A DNA stretch of 64,000 nt from the NCBI GenBank assembly GCA_012934845.2, contig WNNJ02003847.1, positions 62,001-126,000 on the forward strand, written 5' to 3'. Positions 38,766 through 50,012 of this stretch are shown in pieces. The translations under genes and the position numbers were made by a program. The DNA comes from Pomphorhynchus laevis (Eukaryota; Acanthocephala; Palaeacanthocephala; Echinorhynchida; Pomphorhynchidae). Every line of letters begins with the position of its first letter. Within the stretch, counting starts at the first letter, position 1. Below the pieces are notes generated by a model. It ran no database searches and was not told the origin of the DNA. It worked only from the letters and a program-made list of their open reading frames with translations.

Positions 38766-41588
38766 ATGCCCTTTTATAGTCTCAATGTTTCCAGATTGCG
38801 TCGACCAGTAAAAGAAGATCCGTCGCAGCTTAGAGAAAATTTAAATGTTACAGAGTTTGTTCTTGCTCCTCGTTGTTCAAAATTACTAGAAAGTTGCAAA
38901 GATATGATTGCACCGTCTCGAGCTGTTGATGATAAGCCATCACCCTCGATTATTACTGTAGAAAACGGTGGTATTACAACATCTGCTACCGCTGCAAATA
39001 AAAATGCAAATTGTGTTCCATCGTCAATTCAGCCAAATTGTAATAAAATTGTAAAAATGAAACTTCCTCAAAATAGTTGCACTGAACGCGGTGGTAGTGC
39101 TGCTGCTGGAAGTGGCCATAGCAATTCTACGACAAGCATAGTCGATTACAATAAAGCTTTGTGTAAACTAAACTGTAATGTCAGTTTTTTAACGCCCGAT
39201 AGCAACAGCATTAACAAACGTGCATATCCTACAGACAGTCGAGATTATCAATTGCGTGGTCAAATTGGCCAAGGTGCAAGTGCAATCGTTTCTGCTGCTA
39301 AACTGAAATGTCGAGATGAGTTGGTTGCTATCAAACGAATTAATATGGATAGAGTTGAAGTAAAGCTTGAAGAATTATTAAAGGAAATACAAGTTATGAG
39401 ACAATGTAATCATAAGAACGTTGTAAGCTTCCATACATCTTTTGTAGTAGGGCAGGAACTTTGGCTCATTATGCGACTATTGGCTGGCGGATCGCTCTTA
39501 GACGTAATAAAAACAACAGTAGCAAAAAGAGACTGCTTTGGTGGAGTACTTGACGAGATCGCAATTGCATCTATTTTACGTGAAGTGCTTCAAGGCTTGG
39601 AGTACTTTCATAAAAATGGGCACATACACAGAGACATTAAGTCTGGTAATATTTTGCTTGCTCTAGATGGATCTGTACAAATTGCAGATTTTGGTGTTAG
39701 CAACTTTATAAGTTACTACCGTGGTGATAGAGTTAGAGATCCTGTACGAAAAACATTTGTCGGCACACCTTGCTGGATGGCGCCTGAGGTTATGGATCAA
39801 ACTAGCAGTGGGTATGGTACTAAGGCTGATATATGGAGTTTCGGGATATTAGGAATTGAACTAGCAACAGGAACAGCACCTTATGCGTGTTATCCTCCGC
39901 TTAAAGTATTAATGTTGACTATGCAAAATGAACCACCGACATTGGACACATGTGGAACACAACCCGATCAATACAGAAAATACGGAAAAGGCTTAAGAAA
40001 ATTACTTGAAGCATGCCTTCGAAAGAATCCAACTGAACGATTCTCAGCCAGTCAATTGCTAAAAATGGATTTCTTCCGCAAGGCTCGTGGTAAAAACTAC
40101 GTTGCGAAACATTTTGTTGTAGACATGACGTCAATGTGTTGTAGTAATGCGACAATGCCCAGGATCAGTACAAAACAGGTTAGCGTGGATAATACTGACG
40201 ATTGTATGATGCAATGTTGTGCGGATTGTGCAATACCACCATCAGATACCGGTAGTATAGACAGCTGCCGGAGCTGTTGTGATAATTTGGATTCCCCTTG
40301 GACATTTGATGATCATATTGAAGAACTTATCTTGACGACAGACCAGCATCAATATTCATTTACTAGCAACAATTTACCTGATTCTAATAGTTCGATAAAT
40401 AAATCTGGTGATATTATTGGTTCGACCAGTAACGAAGAATTTACTGCAACTGTTAATACCACTAGCAATAATGTTGTTGATGCTAATAATGCTAGCAGTA
40501 ATGATTATAACAGTAAGTCATCGATGATATCAGCATTACATCAACAAATCGACGGTGACCATTTAAAAGACGGTTATGAATTTGCTGATATATATACGAT
40601 AAACAGTAGAAATAAGTTTGAAATTGAACAGCATCAGCAACAACAGAAGGTCCATCAACATTCATCGTCTATCAAAATTGATCCATCTCACGACAATATC
40701 AAAACTTCGATCGGATCTGTGCTGAGAGAACACAACTTTACCGATATTCTTTTGGACATATATTCAATATTTGATTCACCTTGTACACCTGCTGCTCCCA
40801 GTGTAGATAGTGGTATAAGCTGTAGTAGTAATTTTGCAAACGAAGCAAATTTTCAGCAGCAGGAAGTTAATGCAATGTCTTTGCTATACGAAGAGCAAGG
40901 TGGTTGTTATTCATCATCACCGCGACCATCACTAAATACCGTCGTTGCTATTACAAGCACCAGTGATAGTAGCAGTATTAGAGGAAATGCCAATATAATT
41001 TATAATTCAAATATGAATTCCACAATTAATCAACAAATAATCCAGCAGGTAACAGCTAATAGTGATAATGCAGCGAACTTCATTACACACCAAGACAATA
41101 CTAAAATTACAGTCCCTATCAGTAATGAACATAATCTTCATGCTAGTGATAATATCACTTCGGATATTAATACAAATTCCCTATCATCGCATCCATCCAT
41201 TTTGTCATCACCCCCAGCAATAATGACATCACCTTGTTCAGGAGTCAGTGGTACTGATTTAACTAATATGACCGTCAGAATGAGTATGCGCGTGCGCAGT
41301 AATCAAACCGGTCAAATGCACGATATTCGCTTTCCATTCCACCGCATGGACGATACTTGTATTGATGTGGTAAACGAAATGATCGCTGGCGGATATGTAA
41401 AAGATTGTGATCGTGATATAGTTGTCCAAAATATGCAGCAGCTGCTTTGTAATGTTGCGTCAACCAAGGGATTCGTTTTTAATCTTTCTGCGTGGAATCC
41501 AGCTGAGCCCACAATACCGAACGTAGCTCGCCTAAGTCTGGTTTTGGACGATGAGGTAAGTTCCTCGTCATCATCAGCACCTAATTAG
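38766..41588 (+). CDS. fray: STE20 kinase of the OSR1/SPAK (Frayed, GCK-3) family
   Basis: The 940-residue Ser/Thr kinase is encoded in one uninterrupted frame. A low-complexity N-terminus (1-158) precedes a complete kinase domain (about 160-442): Gly loop GQGASAIV at 167, VAIK with K190, alphaC E207, HRD with D290, DFG with D308, and the T-loop GTPCWMAPE with T334, the equivalent of the Thr that WNK kinases phosphorylate in OSR1. An Asn/Ser/Gln-rich linker (about 450-830) is far longer than in vertebrate OSR1 (527 residues overall). The C-terminal CCT domain (832-930: RVRSNQTG, DIRFPF, NMQQLL, FNLSAW) in this family binds RFxV motifs of WNKs and ion cotransporters. The expected role is control of Na/K/Cl cotransport and cell volume in the cytoplasm. 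Family assignment is firm. The lack of introns is odd for this family and may mean a retrocopy or lineage intron loss. Confidence 0.93.
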   Translation: MPFYSLNVSRLRRPVKEDPSQLRENLNVTEFVLAPRCSKLLESCKDMIAPSRAVDDKPSPSIITVENGGITTSATAANKNANCVPSSIQPNCNKIVKMKLPQNSCTERGGSAAAGSGHSNSTTSIVDYNKALCKLNCNVSFLTPDSNSINKRAYPTDSRDYQLRGQIGQGASAIVSAAKLKCRDELVAIKRINMDRVEVKLEELLKEIQVMRQCNHKNVVSFHTSFVVGQELWLIMRLLAGGSLLDVIKTTVAKRDCFGGVLDEIAIASILREVLQGLEYFHKNGHIHRDIKSGNILLALDGSVQIADFGVSNFISYYRGDRVRDPVRKTFVGTPCWMAPEVMDQTSSGYGTKADIWSFGILGIELATGTAPYACYPPLKVLMLTMQNEPPTLDTCGTQPDQYRKYGKGLRKLLEACLRKNPTERFSASQLLKMDFFRKARGKNYVAKHFVVDMTSMCCSNATMPRISTKQVSVDNTDDCMMQCCADCAIPPSDTGSIDSCRSCCDNLDSPWTFDDHIEELILTTDQHQYSFTSNNLPDSNSSINKSGDIIGSTSNEEFTATVNTTSNNVVDANNASSNDYNSKSSMISALHQQIDGDHLKDGYEFADIYTINSRNKFEIEQHQQQQKVHQHSSSIKIDPSHDNIKTSIGSVLREHNFTDILLDIYSIFDSPCTPAAPSVDSGISCSSNFANEANFQQQEVNAMSLLYEEQGGCYSSSPRPSLNTVVAITSTSDSSSIRGNANIIYNSNMNSTINQQIIQQVTANSDNAANFITHQDNTKITVPISNEHNLHASDNITSDINTNSLSSHPSILSSPPAIMTSPCSGVSGTDLTNMTVRMSMRVRSNQTGQMHDIRFPFHRMDDTCIDVVNEMIAGGYVKDCDRDIVVQNMQQLLCNVASTKGFVFNLSAWNPAEPTIPNVARLSLVLDDEVSSSSSSAPN

Positions 41589-43915
41589 CAACATTAACGA
41601 CAGAACAAAGCTGAAGCATTGTGAGGAAATCGATTCTTGGTTATTATGTTTTACGTTTTGATCTCTGCAAACACATATTTTCAAAACATAACTCTAAAGT
41701 TCTTCAGCACAATCCACCGTAAAATCGGTAGAGTTGTTTGTTTTTTATTTCAAAATATTACCATCCTATATAGTTAATCACTACATTACAGCATATATTA
41801 ATCGTTTGTAATTTGATATTCGTCAAGTCGATTTTGATTCTGGAAAAATATGCATTGTTACAAGCTGTTAGGCTACTGCAAAGTTTATCATTATCAGAAG
41901 TTAAAATCCATTAAAATATCAATAAATCTATTACTTGTTCAATGACAGTTCAGTCAGCATACAGTGACTTTTCATAGTGTGAGAAAAAATCTTATGTGCT
42001 ATTTATAGTAGTAAATAGCCATATTTTAATTGCAATAAGATGATGAAGCCTCGTTTTTTTGCGACATCGATATTATAGTAATATCATTTTCCTATGCAAA
42101 ATCTTAAGTATCACTACGAATTTAACTAAAGACTGAAAGAAATAACCATTCAGAAATACTATTCGAAACTCTATACATTTGTTGGTTACTACATATGATT
42201 TATATGTTATTACTATGTTGTTGTCTGTTTTCCAAATGCATTTTATGAAATTGTTTTAGGAAAAATGTTATTCTATCTCATTTATATCATGTAGCATTTT
42301 TATATATCTAAGTAGGGTGAAAAGTTCTATTTTATTTTATTAAATAATTGCCCAAGAATTTACGAAAGAATTACCATATCGCAACACTAATCGAAGATCG
42401 AATAAAAAACGTTATTGCTTATCGAAATAAGTTAATTCATTATCGAAATGAATTAAAAAACGCAAATAAGATCAATAATTCTCAGTTAGATAAACTAATA
42501 AATTCAATAATTCACAGTTAGAAGAATATTTTTTAAATAAGATACATTTATGCAACAAACTTAATACATTTAGGTTTTCGTTAGCATCTATTCAACAAAT
42601 GTTATATTCTGATTTAGTGATCAAGTAAAAAGTAGATAAAGATTTATGCTAGTTGTCTGGTAATATAAGATGTTTAACAGCTTGAAAAATACAATCATTT
42701 TTAGAGTTTGAGGTAAACAGGTACATGCATACATTGTATTAATAAAAAAATATATATGCCAGCTGCTGATTCACTTTACGGGTTGTTCAGACATTATGAT
42801 TACGAAACTACGGAAAGAGTCTCAATTTGAACAAACAACTTATCTTGGGATACCTGATAACGCATAAGTTGATAAATATGATTTCTATACATATAACGCG
42901 TCCCTACTGAGGTTCATTTTTAAGCACGCACGATACATTTTCCATACACCTCAAATATTCTTTTACTTTGTAAGAGGAGCAGATGTACTACAATCTCGTT
43001 ATCAATAACCAATTATTAAATATTCTAAGATTTAATTTCCGGCTATAACGCGAAGAAAGCTTATTTTGGCAACTTGTACTCTAGATTCTACTATCTTACT
43101 TATTACTCAAAGATGATGACCAGACTGTAAAGTGATTGTAGTTAATAATATCTATCAGTAATTGAGAGTTTTGATCTGCGGCTCGATTTTGTCTTTATTA
43201 TTAACAATCTAGCCAATAGATGCATAACTGTTTGCTAAGTACATGCGTCTACCTAACCTTATTTTAGTTCTTACCATTACTAGTCAATAGAATTTATAAG
43301 TAATTAATATCCAATACGATAGCTAAAAACCTTTATTTTCATTCGGTTCGACGGTGGAACCATACTAACAGAATCATACTGGAAACCGTATGAACGGCAT
43401 AAGAGATCGACTATAGAGCCATACTAGAATGACTGTGAAACATACTACATCGACTGAGTGAGTCCCATATTGTTATGAACGTTACAGAATAGATGGAAAC
43501 GTACTGGTAAACCATTCTTGGCAAATATGCCCGTCTCAACATTCTGTCAATGTAAATTATGTACAAAATAGAAAACGGTTAACAACTTTGACAATGTATA
43601 TAACATTTACTGAAAGATAAACAATTTCCTACCCTGGACACAATACAACTCGTGTTTCGATCGTAAAAGAAAGTCAGCTCTCAGAGATAGCGTTTTAGCT
43701 CTTACTTCAGAAGTATTTTCCACAATTTGGTACTACGTAAATGTTCGAACGACTTTGCCAAATCAACAAAACAAACTAAATTTGCGTACTTTCAAGCACT
43801 TTTAAGGATTATTGAGACTAAGCTAGGTGTCGACACTGAAAGAGCAACGTTAAAGATTATGACTTAGCAAAAGTTATACGTACTCAACCAGATTGGAAAC
43901 ACGTAAGTACTAAAG
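41589..43915. other. Kinase 3' flank and AT-rich non-coding DNA
   Basis: AATAAA at about 41,922 could serve as the polyadenylation signal of the kinase mRNA. The rest shows no gene. Around 43,350-43,520 short CATACT-containing blocks recur, probably a decayed simple repeat. Confidence 0.45.
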
Positions 43916-43989
43916 ATTTTAATTTCAGATCTTTTAAATGTAGCAAAAAAGTTATAAATCCTGTGATGCTAAAAATTGCTTGTAAGTAA

Positions 43990-44395
43990 TACGGGAAACA
44001 AATATTTTTCGTCAAATATCAATGATAATTGTAACTACAATAATGCGGATGTAGTATATATAATACAATTCACATGTGGACTGAAATTGGTAAGAAAAAC
44101 TATTAAATATGAAAAACTAGGTTTAGGCAACATATATAATATACAGCATATATAATATAATAATAGACAAACACATATATTTCATAAACATATGAGATTA
44201 ATAGGACATGATATTAAAAACTGTAAGTTATTTATTTTAGAACATAAGACATGTGTTGAAGAAAATAAAGCAATATTAAATCAAAAACTATTAGAAAAAG
44301 AAGATTTTTGTATTAAAACGCTTAATTCCATGTACCTATTAGAATTGAATGACGTGGTACAAGGAATTGGCAGAAGTAGTATAGTTCTGCCATAA
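43990..44395 (+). pseudogene. GIY-YIG endonuclease domain of the permuted PLE
   Basis: The translation gives ADVVYIIQFTCGLKLVRKTI, the place of the GIY-YIG core, then HKHMRLIGHDIKNCKLFIL and CIKTLNSMYLLELNDVV. The last is the usual end of PLE GIY-YIG domains (WIKKLNTLYP-GLND). The YIG half and an Arg are poorly kept, so activity is unlikely. The nuclease would nick target DNA. Confidence 0.65.
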
Positions 44396-44477
44396 AATCC
44401 ATTTATAAATGTATATATAACATAAATATAGACACACTTTAAATAATTATAAAAGTAAAGAAATAATAGGGTCAGAT

Positions 44478-44687
44478 TTGAGTAAATATATTCCTAAAAT
44501 AAGGTATAAACTCCTACCACCATTAGGGCGAAAAATTTGTAATTATAATAAAGAATTGAAATCAATATGTAACGATAATATTAGAAACATAATGGAAACA
44601 GAATGCAATTGTAAAAGTTTTAGTTTTGATAAAATAAATGTACATATATGTACCCATAATCTAGAATTAATTGAAAATTATGAATAA
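44478..44687 (+). pseudogene. CxC linker domain of the permuted PLE
   Basis: The 69-codon frame includes CNCKSFSFDKINVHICTHNL, a CxC motif with a following Cys/His pair. This matches the linker between nuclease and RT described for Naiad elements. Confidence 0.6.
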
Positions 44688-45799
44688 AGAAAGCTGCTAT
44701 AAAAAGGGTATAAATATAGATTAAATAATAACAAGACAAAAATAAAATTTACAATTCGTTATATAATAACTTAAATGATTACTTTAGTAAGCTGATTAAT
44801 AGTTAAAGATCGAATATATCTAAGATAAAAATTTCGAAAAGATTATATATTTGATAAAATTAAAAATAAAATGAAAATAACAAACAATTATAAAAGAAAA
44901 GATAAAATTAATAAAGATATGTATAAAGAACTTACTAAATTAAAGGATAACTATATAATAACAACTATTGACAAAGCTAGTAATAACTTTGTCTTCATAC
45001 ACAGAAAGCTTTTTTATTACGATAAACTGATGAAAGAGATTTATTATAATGATATAAAATTTAAACTCAATATATGTAGCGATTTGAGTTAAAAACACTA
45101 ATTAAAAATCAGTGTTTTATACTAGATAAGAAAAGTATAAAGGTTGAATCAAATAACAAAACTATAGCTGTATTTGAAATAAAAATGGAATTCTACTCCT
45201 CTATATCCTTTACTATTAGGAATTCTTATGCATACAACTGATGAAAGAAGTTAATTATAATGATTTAAATGTAAATGCAACATATGAATGTAGTGATTGA
45301 AGTTTAGAAACAATTATTACAAGTCATTGTTCTATAATGGATAAAAAGGGTATAAATGTTGAATTAGATAATAAAACTATACCTATATTATATTGGAATC
45401 CAAGAGTACATAAAAATCCATTAAACCTAGGTTCATATGTAGCGCATTTAAATGTACATTAAAATCCCTCTTAAGTTAATATGAATAAAATAAAGAGTAA
45501 TTAATACACATTCAAACAATATTGTAAGGCAATCGAAATTAATACTGGTATAAAACATTATTTCAGTATCAATTCCACAAGAAAATAGAACACACAAAAG
45601 ATGTACATTTTCTAAATATAAATAATATCGTTCGATTCTAGTACGCTTTATTCAAATCTAGATTTAGCAGATACTAAAGAAGCTTTAGAAAAATTAATTA
45701 ATCTTATATTCGGATATAGATATACATGTATGTTATAATAACTATAACGTCTATCCGACAAAAATTTAACAATCAAATAAATATAAATATATAAATAAA

Positions 45800-47436
45800 A
45801 TTGATATTACTTGAAACCAATGGTCAACTCACCACTGACCAGAAGAGTTTTCATTGTCCGGTACCGTGTGATCGGGCAGTTGTACGGATACAACGAATGA
45901 GGCATCAACATCCAAAGCAGACTAGCATTCATGTAGTAACGTGGAATGTCATCTTGTTGGCGGAGAAGGAACTAGAATTATTTGGAGAGATTGTTCGCTT
46001 TGATCTAGAAATAGTCGGAGTGACAGTCAGAGTGACAAATAGTCGGAGGAACCAGTGAACAAAATGCTGGCGTCTCTGAGATTTTTAGTCAGAGGGAAAG
46101 GGATAACCGTAGTCAGTATGCTCCAACATTATCTCGGAATACGCAGTCTTCGCGCAAGATCTTCAGGATCTGCTTGATAGTACTCCTGTGAGAGATTCCA
46201 TCGTTTTATTGGGTGACTTTAATGCTCATGTTGATAGCGACAGTAGCACTTGGAAGAGAGTGCTAGAGAGGAACGGACTCTACGATCTAAATGCGAGTGG
46301 TGTTGAATTATTGCACTTTTGTTCTCGTAACAATTTGTGCATAACCAACAAAATGTTAGAACAGAAGGAGATTCATAGATGCACATGGAATCAAGATTCT
46401 CTTTGACAAAGATCAAGGATCGATTTTGTAATCGTATCATCTGATCTTCGAAGTTATGTTCTAAAAATTCGTGCGAAGAGACGGGCTGAGCTGTCAACCG
46501 ATCCCTACCTTGTAGTAAGTAAGCTTCGATGGCAAGATTTGATACTAGGCAAGCCTTGTAAACCACAGCGTTTCGTAAGGGCGCGCTGGGATCGTCTAAC
46601 AGATGTTTTTGTTAAAGAACGTTTTTCTGGCTACATCCGGGAGGACTTCTCTCGATTGCCAGAAAAAGTGAAGAACATTGATCAGGAATAGAATATGTTC
46701 AGATCCTGCTTGACAAAGCAACTGTGAAATAGTGTGGCTCGAAAGCTTTAGAAGCTTGTCACTGAGGGAATCCTCGAACTGGTTGGTGAACAACAACAGT
46801 AAGATATTTCGTCCAACAAAAAAGCTGGAGTAAAGAGCAACTTGGTCTGATAAATCAATGGAAGCTGTAGACAAGTACCGAAGGCAAAGAGAGCTTCAGC
46901 TTGATCAGTTACCGTAAGCGAAGAAGGCGGCTCGAGATAAGTTAGGAGAGGACTTAAAACTTGATTATAGGTCAGCTTCGAAGATGTTCTGGAAGACGAT
47001 CAGGAACCTTCGTGTTGGAAAGCAGAAAACTCCTCAAATTGTCTATGACAAGAGGATCTATGCTGACAAACATTGAAGAAATTCTAGTTTGTTGGAAAAA
47101 GCATTTTAGGAGTCTTCTTAATCCAGTCGATTAAGTCTCCTTAATCCAGTGGATTAAGGATACCCTTTCTCTTTTACAAGAGAAATCTTCTAAAAGATTT
47201 CTCTTTTAGAAGTAGAGCCTTTAAAACAAACGGAAGAGCTCATCTTTTGGAAGAAGTCATTGCTGTTGTTAAAAAACATCGTAATGTCAAATCTTCTGCA
47301 ATAGATGATTCGACCTGAAGCTTTAAAGGCTCTCGACGTTGTAGTCATAAAGTGGCTAACACGGATCTCGAACGTTGCATTGAAGTCGGGCAAGGGTCCT
47401 AATGAGTGGCGAACTGGGGTGGTGGTACCGATCTTA
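45800..47436 (+). pseudogene. RTE-like LINE, 5' piece (endonuclease to RT start)
   Basis: Frames show VVTWNVILLAEKELELFGEI, LLGDFNAHVDSDSSTW, NNLCITNKMLEQKEIHRCTW and IDFVIVSSDLRSYVL, an AP-endonuclease of the type found in RTE-like LINEs related to CFDP2-type proteins. The linker follows, then the RT start (EVIAVVKKHRNVKSSAIDD, GPNEWRTGVVVPI). Homology breaks off at 47,436 inside the RT, where a PLE copy is inserted, and resumes at 48,672. Many breaks; clade assignment by resemblance only. Confidence 0.65.
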
Positions 47437-47659
47437 AGAAATCAAATCAGCTAATTGAGTATACGTATTTAATATAATTATAAACTAGACAAAGCATAAT
47501 AATGCTAAATCAAAAAGTAATAATTAAATACTAAAATTAATAATTGTTTTTAGATTTTCTATAATTTAAATCAAGTTAAAATAAAAAAATGAAATTTAAA
47601 ATAAACGTCATTTTTATGAATTAACTAATAAATAACAGACTTTGTATCAGAATAAGAAT

Positions 47660-47760
47660 TAGAGGTCATCAAGCGGAACTGCTATGCTATCAGGTTTCGG
47701 CCGCTAACTCTTCTACCCAGCATAGCAGCGGGGTCAAATACATGCTAATGATGTATTTCC
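47660..47760 (-). other. GC-rich structured block in PLE 3' UTR
   Basis: In AT-rich surroundings a conserved block pairs CTGCTATG (47,679-47,686) with CATAGCAG (47,721-47,728). It also has a hairpin AAATACAT / ATGTATTT just to the right. The same block is at 62,480-62,575 and, cut off, at 53,190-53,225. Confidence 0.6.
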
Positions 47761-47802
47761 TCTTATAAAACTATCTAGTATCTTATTCTAATACAAAGTA
47801 TA

Positions 47803-48144
47803 TTATTTATTATCCATCCATAAAAATTTTGCACTTAAGAGTTTAAATTTATTCTTTATATTATTGTGTTGATTTATATATTTTAATATTTTCTGTTTGA
47901 TATTATTTTTATAGTAACCTAGTTTAAAATATGTATCTATTAAATTATTTAAATGATTTTGAAGAAAGCCAATATCATTACATATTGTTGCAATTCTTAA
48001 AATTTTATTATCTAATGTATTATATTTTATATTATATGGTATGCATGAATGCTCATGCAAAAATATGTTTCTTGTAAATTTAAATATTCCATATTTACGA
48101 TATAAATTAATTGTAGTTTTAGTTAATGTTAATTTAATGTTCAT
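47803..48144 (-). pseudogene. PLE-2 RT C-terminal segment
   Basis: The 113-codon frame (MNIKLTLTKTTINLYRKYGI to FLWMDNK) is the thumb and C-terminus. It ends directly at the 3' UTR without any nuclease. Confidence 0.7.
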
Positions 48145-48276
48145 ATCTAGATATACACCTTATTTATCATTAATATTGGTTTTGTTAAGAATAGGGCTTT
48201 CTGGATAAATGTGCTCACTAATTGAATAAAAATTATTAGAATTAAATACAAATATATCATCAATATATCGAAACAT

Positions 48277-48489
48277 TTATTTCATATATTTATATTGTTT
48301 AGATTTAGTTTTTACACAGTTATGAACGAATTCATATTCTATAAAGCTTAAAAACAAGTCAGCTATAATTGGGCTACTATTACCACCCATTGGAACACCT
48401 TTTACTTGTCTAAATATTGATGTCCCTACTTTTAAATAATTTTGATTTATCAAAATATTTAAGGATTCTATTAATTCAATTTTATCCAT
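48277..48489 (-). pseudogene. PLE-2 RT palm segment
   Basis: The frame holds NYLKVGTSIFRQVKGVPMGG and SPIIADLFLSFIEYEFVHNC, the motif B region of PLE RTs. A TAA separates it from the catalytic FRYIDDIF just downstream. Confidence 0.75.
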
Positions 48490-48671
48490 ATATTTATATT
48501 TATTTGATGGTTTAATTTTTGTTAGATAGGCGTAATAATTATTATAACATATATGTGTATCTTTTTCCGAATATAAGATTAATTAATTTTACTAACGCTT
48601 CTTTAATATCTACTAAATCTAGATTTGTATAAAGCGTACTAAAATCGTATGTATCTACGAATACATACGAT

Positions 48672-49970
48672 CGAATAGCTTGTTCCAATTATAGCGGCAT
48701 AACTCTTCTTAGCCAAACTGGTTTGTTGCTTGATAGGATTCTTGTATTAAGGATAAGGCAATAGTTGAGGGACATTTATGGGCTCTGGTCTAAATCGTGG
48801 AATTACAGATCAGCTTTTTAATCTGTCATCTATCCTCGAACGGTCTTGGGAGTTAGCTCAACCGGTCTACATGTGCTTTATAGATTTGGAAATGGCGGCC
48901 GACCGAGTTCTGCGAGAGCGTTTGTGGGAGATATTAAGCTAGTATAGAGTACCACACGATCTTCGGGTAGCTGTTGCTTCTCTATCTGAACAATGTATCA
49001 GTTGTGTTCGGGTTCTAGTTAGGAAGTCTGAATCATTCCAGTAGGCGGTTGGCTTCGTCAGGGTTGTCCTTTGTCTCCACTTTTGTTCATTGTTTACATG
49101 GACAAAATCGCGAGACGGGCTGCTCTGTCGGATATCGGTCTTCAGTTCGGTTCCATCAGTATACCACCTCTGCTTTTATTCAGATGATGTTGTCTTGGTG
49201 GCTTATTATCCTGAGGACTTACAATGCCTGCTCGATCGATTTAAGATGAAATGACAAACAGCAGAGATGCTGGCTAGTACCGCAAAGACTGTCTATATGT
49301 GTTTGTCTCAGATTCAGGTGTCAATGTCAACCCGGATTGGGGAAAATGTTCTTCCTGATGTGGATGAATTCAAGTATCGTAGGATATTGTTCTCGAGGAC
49401 CGGCCAGAACATCAGGGAGGTAGAGAAGCGGATCTGTTTAGCTAACGCAGCTATGCGTTCTTTATACAGGTCTGTCGTGGTGAAGCGGAAGTTGAGTCTT
49501 TGGGCGAAACTTTTGGTTTACCGCCCAATTGTCGTTCTTATTTTAATCTACGGCCATGAGCTTTGGGTTATGACCGAAATGATAATATATCGGATACAGG
49601 CGACCAAATCAGGTTCCTTCGCGATGTAACCGATCTTAGTCTTAGAGATAAGGTTAGGAATTTTTTCATCCGCGATGGATTTGGAGGTAAAGTCGCTGCT
49701 TCTCTACATCGAAGAAAGTCTGTTGAGGTGGCTAGGACACGTTCTGAGAATGCCTAGGGATCACCTTCCTCTTAATGTGTTCCAAGCCGGATTCTCTGTA
49801 AAAAGACCTCGAGGTAGACCTCGGTATCTGTATAGAGATCAAATCTCGAAACTGGCCGAAGATTGTCTTGGGCTATCTGAAAGAGAATTTTAGTTTGTCG
49901 CCCAGTATATCGATGTCTGGAGTATTTTATTTCGTGCACTGCCTCCACGACCTAACACACGGACTATCGG
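48672..49970 (+). pseudogene. RTE-like LINE, 3' piece (RT to C-terminus)
   Basis: The homology resumes with DRIACSNY and SGITLLSLTG, then YMCFIDLEMAADRVLRERLW (motif A), GFVRVVLCLH-like remains of the QGCPLSP motif, VLPDVDEFKYRRILFS, RSLYRSVVVKRKLSLWAKLL, IYGHELWVMTE and LLRWLGHVLRMPRDHLPLNV. These are the ordered C-terminal motifs of the same LINE as at 45.8-47.4 kb. Several frame changes and stops. Confidence 0.7.
49267..49629 (+). pseudogene. C-terminal RT region of the RTE-like LINE
   Basis: This is the longest open piece (120 codons), from STRIGENVLPDVDEFKYR to YGHELWVMTEMIIYRIQATK. The catalytic part is upstream and broken. Confidence 0.65.
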
Positions 49971-50012
49971 TTGACAAGAAAAATCTTGCGTACTTTTATT
50001 TTTTCTTGTCAA

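Larger units (their letters stand above)
43916..45785 (+). mobile_element. Penelope-like element with N-terminal GIY-YIG (Naiad type), decayed
   Basis: The order on the plus strand is a GIY-YIG-like nuclease (about 43,920-44,395), a short domain with a CxC motif (44,478-44,687), and the PLE reverse transcriptase start (44,871 onward: TTIDKASNNFVFI) through TSHCSIMDKKGI and an FSTLYTNLDL-like motif to about 45,720. Permuted N-terminal-EN PLEs with a CxC linker are the Naiad/Chlamys clade (Craig et al. 2021). Many stops and frame changes. The GVPMGG and YIDD part of the RT is missing here but present in related copies at 48.3 and 61.9 kb. Confidence 0.7.
47437..48671 (-). mobile_element. Permuted PLE copy (PLE-2), 5'-truncated, inserted in the RTE-like LINE
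   Basis: On the minus strand the RT reads from TYDFSTLYTNLDLVDIKEAL through RQVKGVPMGGNSSPI and FRYIDDIFVF to KLLSAKFLWMDNK at 47,803. A 3' UTR then runs to 47,437 and contains a GC-rich structured block. There is no GIY-YIG after the RT, as expected for the N-terminal-EN clade. The 5' end carries an 11-bp inverted repeat (48,644-48,671). There are two TAA codons and one single-base loss relative to the copy at 61.9 kb. The flanking LINE reading continues across it. Confidence 0.8.

Noticed and set aside
39919-40155. Minus-strand frames inside the kinase (also 41,275-41,512)
   Set aside because: They are antisense shadows of the kinase coding sequence.
43340-43520. tRNA or tRNA-derived SINE (GGTTCGA-like box)
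   Set aside because: GGTTCGAC occurs once, but there is no A box at the right distance and no cloverleaf.
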